From NCBI RefSeq assembly GCF_021311115.1, contig NZ_JAJTNP010000004.1, positions 1 to 64,000 of the forward strand: DNA of 64,000 nucleotides, given 5' to 3'. Source of the DNA: Chryseobacterium gwangjuense. Its GTDB lineage: Bacteria; Bacteroidota; Bacteroidia; Flavobacteriales; Weeksellaceae. The first letter of the stretch is position 1; each line of letters begins with the position of its first letter. Made by a program: the position numbers and the translations under genes. This document shows positions 59,976-64,000 of the stretch, in pieces. The notes beneath the pieces are model-generated. The model ran no database searches. It was not told the origin of the DNA and was given only the letters and a program-made list of their open reading frames with translations.

Positions 59976-59997
59976 AGAGACTTTATTGAAAGCCTCT
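59976..59997 (-). terminator. Terminator of the ZIP transporter operon
   Basis: AGAG.CTTT pairs with AAAG.CTCT (one mismatch) around a 4-base loop. On the minus strand it is followed by TTCTTTTTTTTTTG. It lies 28 bases after the ZIP stop codon. Confidence 0.7.
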
Positions 59998-60024
59998 CCG
60001 TATATTTTAAAATAGATCATTTCT

Positions 60025-60759
60025 TTAATGATGATGACCAACCTGAGAATGATCATGGAAAAGATGCATGACCAAAGCCAACGAAACTCCCAGAATCACC
60101 AAGCCGATTTTTACCCAGTCAATATTATGGTTTTTATTGCTTTCAAAGATGATTACAGAAGAAATATGTAAGAAAATTCCTCCTACAATGGCTAAGAAAT
60201 AAGGCTGTAAATCAGGATTAAAATAATTACCCAACAACATTCCCATAGGTGAAGCCAATGCAAATAAAGCAACAATTAAAATGGACGGATAAGAAGTCGT
60301 TTTGCTCTCTTTACCCTCTTTCCTGTTGAATAAGAATGCTCCCAGAATAAATGAGATCGGAAGATTGTGAAAAACAATTCCTAAAAGATAAGGAGACAAT
60401 TCGTGTTCTTCATTGGCCAAAGGAATTCCTTCTATAAATGCATGGACAAACAGTCCTACCATTAAAGCAACGGGAAGAATATTATGATCGTTATGATGAT
60501 GAAAATGTCCGTGTTCAAAACCTTTGGTCAAAGCTTCCAGAATCATCTGCAGCAAAACACCGGCAATTACAAAAATTCCCAAGCTGCTTCCTGCTTCAGC
60601 AGTGTAAACCTGTGGGAAAACTTCATTTAAGCAGATTGTAATCAAAAAACCAGCACTTAAAATCAATAAATTTTTGGCTAGCTTTTCTTTTTTACCGAAA
60701 TGTTTTCCTAAAAATACTCCGGTAACGACGCTTAAAATCAGTAAAAGTACTGTAATCAT
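60025..60759 (-). CDS. ZIP-family metal transporter
   Basis: A 244-residue inner-membrane protein with eight helices. The metal-transport helices carry VGLFVHAFIEGIPLANEE (H and E in helix 4) and GIVFHNLPISFILGAFLF (helix 5). A His-rich loop (GHFHHHNDHN) and a His-rich C-terminus (HLFHDHSQVGHHH) are typical metal-binding segments. It most likely moves zinc or a similar divalent ion. Its start overlaps the methyltransferase stop by one base (TAATG). Confidence 0.92.
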   Translation of the reverse strand: MITVLLLILSVVTGVFLGKHFGKKEKLAKNLLILSAGFLITICLNEVFPQVYTAEAGSSLGIFVIAGVLLQMILEALTKGFEHGHFHHHNDHNILPVALMVGLFVHAFIEGIPLANEEHELSPYLLGIVFHNLPISFILGAFLFNRKEGKESKTTSYPSILIVALFALASPMGMLLGNYFNPDLQPYFLAIVGGIFLHISSVIIFESNKNHNIDWVKIGLVILGVSLALVMHLFHDHSQVGHHH

Positions 60760-61484
60760 TATTTTTTCTTAAATAAATTGATGCAACGTGGCGATTTTTC
60801 AGCGTTAAAGTCTGATAGCTGATAATCTCCCCATATTTTTACCCTTTCAAAACCACATTCTGTGGCGTAGGAATTGATGGTTTCTAAGGTGTGTAGTTTT
60901 ACTTTTTCAAAAAAGTGATACGACTTACCTTCTGCTTCAAAACGAATGTCTTTAATGACGTGTCTGTTTTCAATTTTCTTCGTAATCTTAAAATCGATTC
61001 CCTCTCTGTGTACAATCATTTCAGGAACTAAAGTTTCTCTTACAAACTCTTCACTCAAATAATCCAATACAAAAAAACCTCCCGGTTTTAAAGAATTATA
61101 TACTGATTGAAAGACACTTTTATCATCTTTTTCATTGTCAAAATATCCAAAACTGGTAAATAAATTGAAGACAGCATCTACAGGCTCAGAATCAATAGCA
61201 TCTCTCATGTCATGAACTTTAAAATGCAACGTTTCATTTTCAAACTGCTTATTATGCTCTATACTTTGCTTAGAAAGATCCAAACCAAGCACTTCATAAC
61301 CTAATTTATTAAGGAAAACCGAGTGTCTTCCTTTTCCGCAAGCAAGATCAATAATGGTACTCGATGTCGGGAGCTGAAGCTCTTTTGTAAGTTTTGTGAT
61401 AAAATTTTCTGCTTCAGTATAATCTCTGTTACTATAAAGCAAATGATAATAAGGGGTATCAAACCAAGATTCAAACCATTCCAT
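60759..61484 (-). CDS. Class I SAM-dependent methyltransferase
   Basis: A 241-residue methyltransferase with the SAM motif IIDLACGKGRHSVFLNKLGY, the acidic VLGLDLSK and the later VFNLFTSFGYF and LKPGGFFVLDYLS. It starts MEWFESWFDTPYYHLLY, which is conserved in this Bacteroidota group. The substrate is unknown. It is the first gene of a two-gene operon with the ZIP transporter. Confidence 0.9.
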   Translation of the reverse strand: MEWFESWFDTPYYHLLYSNRDYTEAENFITKLTKELQLPTSSTIIDLACGKGRHSVFLNKLGYEVLGLDLSKQSIEHNKQFENETLHFKVHDMRDAIDSEPVDAVFNLFTSFGYFDNEKDDKSVFQSVYNSLKPGGFFVLDYLSEEFVRETLVPEMIVHREGIDFKITKKIENRHVIKDIRFEAEGKSYHFFEKVKLHTLETINSYATECGFERVKIWGDYQLSDFNAEKSPRCINLFKKK

Positions 61485-61619
61485 AATACAAAAATAACTA
61501 AATTTGTGCGGTAAAAGGAAAAGTATTTTAACATTGAAAGATTGAAAGGTTCAATTGATTGAAAAAATGAATACCTAATCTTTTAATTTTTAATTCTTTA
61601 ACACTTTTAATAATTACTT

Positions 61620-62786
61620 ATGGATATAGACAATATACAAATACAGATAAAAACATTTTTTGGTCTTGAACAAATTTTAGCAGAAGAGATCAAAAAACTG
61701 GGCGGAAGAAAGGTAGAAGTTAAAAACAGAGCCGTAAACTGTGAAGGAGATTTAGGTTTTTTATATAAAATCAATTATTCTGCAAGAACAGCGCTAAAGA
61801 TTTTGGTGCCGATTCATGAATTTAAAGCGTTCAACCAGCATCAGTTTTATGACAGACTTTTCAAATTTAATTGGGAAGACTTTATGGATGTGGATCAGTC
61901 TTTTGCCATTGATGCAACGGTAAATTCTGAAACATTTAAACATTCTCAGTTTGTAACACTGAAAATGAAAGACGCTATTGTTGATTATTTTCAGGAAAAA
62001 TTCAAAAAACGTCCGAATGTAGAAACCAGAACTCCTGATATCAAATTCCACTTGCATATTGACAGAGAATTAATTACTATTTCTTTGGATTCTTCGGGTG
62101 ATGCTTTGTTTAAAAGAGGATACAGGAGAGAGCAGGGTGAAGCTCCTATTAATGAGGTGTTAGCAAGCGGAATGCTGCAACTGGCAGGTTGGGACGGAAA
62201 AGGGAATTTCCTTGATCCGATGTGTGGTTCCGGAACTTTATTGATCGAAGCGGCGATGATCGCGTTGGATCTTCCGGCACAGATTTTCAGAAAAAGATTT
62301 GCTTTCCAAAACTGGCAAAATTATGATGCTGATCTGTTTACGAAAATTAAAGAATTCAGAATCAACAGAGTTAAAGAATTCACAGGAAAGATTGTTGGTT
62401 ACGACATCGACGCCAGAATGCTGAATGCGGCCAGAATGAATATTGAAGCTGCTGAAATGGAAGATGTGATTGAAGTAAGAAAACAAAATTTCTTTGATTC
62501 TAAAAAAGATCTTTTCCCATTGTTGATGGTCTTTAATCCGCCTTATGACGAGAGAATTTCGATTAATGATGATGATTTTTATAAGAAAATAGGAGATACG
62601 TTCAAAACACATTATCCGAATACATTGGCCTGGTTGATTTCTTCAGATTTAGAGGCGGTAAAGAAAATCGGTCTTCGTCCGTCAAGAAAAATTAAACTTT
62701 TCAACGGAAAACTGGAAACAAGATTTTTACAGTATGAAATGTATGAAGGAACGAAGAAGGTGCATAAATTAGAAAACGATAAATAA
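61620..62786 (+). CDS. THUMP-domain 23S rRNA (guanine-N2) methyltransferase, RlmL-N/YpsC type
   Basis: A 388-residue RNA methyltransferase. The N-terminal ferredoxin-like/THUMP part (1-165) has TFFGLEQILAEEIKKLGGRK and KFHLHIDRELITISLDSSG; the catalytic part has DALFKRGYRREQGEAPINE, FLDPMCGSGTLLIEAAMIA, VGYDIDARMLNAARMN and the amino-methylation motif FNPPYDERI. This matches the N-terminal half of RlmL / YpsC, which makes m2G in 23S rRNA. The leader before it is AT-rich with an AAGATT/AATCTT inverted repeat. Confidence 0.92.
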   Translation: MDIDNIQIQIKTFFGLEQILAEEIKKLGGRKVEVKNRAVNCEGDLGFLYKINYSARTALKILVPIHEFKAFNQHQFYDRLFKFNWEDFMDVDQSFAIDATVNSETFKHSQFVTLKMKDAIVDYFQEKFKKRPNVETRTPDIKFHLHIDRELITISLDSSGDALFKRGYRREQGEAPINEVLASGMLQLAGWDGKGNFLDPMCGSGTLLIEAAMIALDLPAQIFRKRFAFQNWQNYDADLFTKIKEFRINRVKEFTGKIVGYDIDARMLNAARMNIEAAEMEDVIEVRKQNFFDSKKDLFPLLMVFNPPYDERISINDDDFYKKIGDTFKTHYPNTLAWLISSDLEAVKKIGLRPSRKIKLFNGKLETRFLQYEMYEGTKKVHKLENDK

Positions 62787-62814
62787 AAAGATACCTTTTG
62801 ATTTTTTTGATGGT

Positions 62815-63189
62815 TTGGGGGCAGTTTTAGATGTATTAAGTTTAGATCTAGGATCTTCTTCAAAATTTCCTTCAGATGAGAAGAGAAAAAATAAAAAATC
62901 AAAATATAGAGGAGAAATTTGGAGTACAGCTTTTTTAGTTGTTGCTTCTTTCCTTTTGTATATAATTTTTAAAGATCCTTTGCCGGAGAAGAATTTAACT
63001 CAATCTATTATTGTATGTTCATTAATAGGTTTGGTTATATCTTTTATTATGTTTTTTTCGTTATATCATTTGGGGCTTTATTATTTCAAAAGCATTTTTA
63101 AATTTTTGTTCTTTAGTTGTTCATTAGTTTTGCTAATGGTTGCAATTGTTTTGAGTGTGTATTTTAAGTCAAATTTGTTTAGTCTTTAA
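62815..63189 (+). CDS. Small three-helix membrane protein, start uncertain
   Basis: A protein of 124 residues from a TTG start, with a charged N-terminal third (KFPSDEKRKNKKSKYRGEIW) and three membrane helices (STAFLVVASFLLYIIF, SIIVCSLIGLVISFIMFFSL, FLFFSCSLVLLMVAIVLSVY). I do not recognise a family. The reading frame stays open and looks coding upstream as IPFDFFDGLGAVLDVLSLD; at 62791 an ATA follows AATAAAAAG, where one would expect an ATG. The true start may be that ATA or the TTG. Confidence 0.6.
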   Translation: MGAVLDVLSLDLGSSSKFPSDEKRKNKKSKYRGEIWSTAFLVVASFLLYIIFKDPLPEKNLTQSIIVCSLIGLVISFIMFFSLYHLGLYYFKSIFKFLFFSCSLVLLMVAIVLSVYFKSNLFSL

Positions 63190-63200
63190 ATTTTAAAAAA

Positions 63201-64000
63201 TTGAATCCTACTATTTCCATAGTCGTCGCTATATTTAACCGAAAAGATGAACTTTTCGAACTTCTCAATTCACTGACTTTTCAAACCGATAAAGTTTTTG
63301 AAGTCATTATTGTGGATGATGGATCACTCATTGATCTGAAACCTACCATCGAAAATTTTAATGGAATTTTAGATATTAAATATTTCAGAAAAGACAATTC
63401 TGGACCTGGTTTGACCAGGAATTACGGAGCTAGAAGAGCGGCAAATGACTGGTTGGTTTTTGTAGACAGCGATGTGATTGTAGAGAAAGACTATATCGAA
63501 AACATCAAAAAGGATATCATTGAAATTCCTTGTGATGCTTTTGGTGGAGCGGATAAGGCGCATAAAGGCTTTAACCTGATGCAAAAAGCAATCTCTTATT
63601 CCATGACTTCGGTTTTTACAACCGGGGGAATTAGAGGGAATAAAAAGGCGGTTTCTAAGTTTCAGCCCCGAAGTTTTAATATGGGAGTGAAAAAAGAAGT
63701 TTTTGAAAAAGTAGGCGGTTTCTCTGAGATGAGAATCGGTGAAGATCCGGATCTTTCTATGACGCTTTGGGAAAACGGTTTTACAACTGCATTTTTTGAT
63801 GATATTGCAGTATATCATAAACGTCGTGTGGATTTTGGTAAATTTTCCAAGCAGGTTTATCAGTTTGGCTGTGCAAGACCTATTTTGAATCAGAGACATC
63901 CTAATTATGTAAAGATTTCATTTGCATTTCCTACTTTATTTCTATTAGGATATTTATTGGGATTTGTAGAGTATTTTGCCTTAGGAAAAGGTTTTATACT
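63201..64000 (+). CDS. Family 2 glycosyltransferase, cut by the window end
   Basis: A TTG start at 63201, preceded by TTTTAAAAAA, opens a frame that runs without a stop to the end of the window (266 codons). The protein begins MNPTISIVVAIFNRKDELFE and has IIVDDGS, GPGLTRNYGARRAANDWLVF and the metal-binding VDSDVIVE, then MGVKKEVFEKVGGFSE and GEDPDLSMTLWENGF. This is a GT-A type family 2 glycosyltransferase, with a membrane helix beginning near the window end (FPTLFLLGYLLGFV). It transfers a sugar from a nucleotide donor, probably for surface polysaccharide. The gene starts 12 bases after the preceding stop. Confidence 0.9.
   Translation, partial: MNPTISIVVAIFNRKDELFELLNSLTFQTDKVFEVIIVDDGSLIDLKPTIENFNGILDIKYFRKDNSGPGLTRNYGARRAANDWLVFVDSDVIVEKDYIENIKKDIIEIPCDAFGGADKAHKGFNLMQKAISYSMTSVFTTGGIRGNKKAVSKFQPRSFNMGVKKEVFEKVGGFSEMRIGEDPDLSMTLWENGFTTAFFDDIAVYHKRRVDFGKFSKQVYQFGCARPILNQRHPNYVKISFAFPTLFLLGYLLGFVEYFALGKGFI

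Noticed and set aside
63369..63899. Open frame of 176 codons on the minus strand
   Set aside because: It is the antisense shadow of the family 2 glycosyltransferase gene on the plus strand, which has clear family motifs and only lacks a stop because the window ends.
1..64000. Insertion sequences, prophage, integrase or tRNA-flanked island
   Set aside because: No transposase, integrase, phage structural gene or tRNA was recognised anywhere in the window.

Overview
The window is a 64 kb piece of a low-GC chromosome from a member of the Bacteroidota, class Flavobacteriia, most likely Chryseobacterium or a close relative in the Weeksellaceae. The evidence is a SusC/SusD pair, type IX secretion (T9SS) sorting tails, DUF5686 outer-membrane proteins, A-rich regions in place of Shine-Dalgarno sites, TAnnTTTG-type -7 promoter elements, and the gene content as a whole. 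The assignment rests on recognising families, not on a search.

Layout. 1-110: 3' end of a 5S rRNA gene and its terminator. 525-7576 (minus): susC-susD-phospholipase C operon. 7901-12666 (minus): Kef-type antiporter, small secreted protein, LytTR response regulator with LytS-type kinase, small membrane-anchored protein. 12743-15037 (minus): alanine dehydrogenase, tsaE, and a degenerate transglycosylase-like protein. 15146-17935 (plus): dnaG and clpP. 18014-20699 (minus): a cobalamin riboswitch followed by two T9SS-secreted proteins, the first a BtuG-like beta-propeller. 21015-25842 (minus): housekeeping run tpiA, TerB-like, DoxX-like, DUF1599, with a two-gene Septu-like (PtuAB) defence cassette fitted into it without breaking the operon. 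25955-26800 (plus): folP. 27158-32136 (minus): two DUF5686 paralogues. 32443-34911 (minus): a lone HD-phosphohydrolase/Hsp90-type ATPase fusion between two terminators. 35188-37791 (minus): alaS. 38136-40633 (plus): ECF sigma factor, zinc-finger anti-sigma candidate, DUF417 protein and MsrAB lipoprotein. 40684-43189 (minus): YkuD_2 L,D-transpeptidase-like lipoprotein and an ABC-2 transporter. 43305-48442 (plus): AAA ATPase, FAD oxidoreductase, membrane protein, prfB, DedA. 48851-57200: alpha/beta hydrolase, DUF808, dnaJ-grpE, mntH, DUF937-OmpA and proS. 57345-59873 (plus): a Gly/Trp-rich lipoprotein and a FadL-like porin. 60025-61484 (minus): ZIP transporter and methyltransferase. 61620-64000 (plus): THUMP RNA methyltransferase, small membrane protein and a family 2 glycosyltransferase cut by the window end.

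Most of the window is housekeeping. Three places stand out. First, the cobalamin-riboswitch operon looks like a T9SS version of the surface B12-capture proteins known from Bacteroides, with an unfamiliar duplicated-domain partner. Its leader also carries two hairpins whose stems covary. Second, the Septu-like ATPase/HNH pair is a probable anti-phage cassette. Third, the HD-Hsp90 fusion is a single-gene accessory insertion of unknown function. In addition, several housekeeping proteins have lost expected metal-site or catalytic residues (DnaG, DnaJ, a GT51-like protein, an AAA ATPase), and several families of short intergenic repeats recur.
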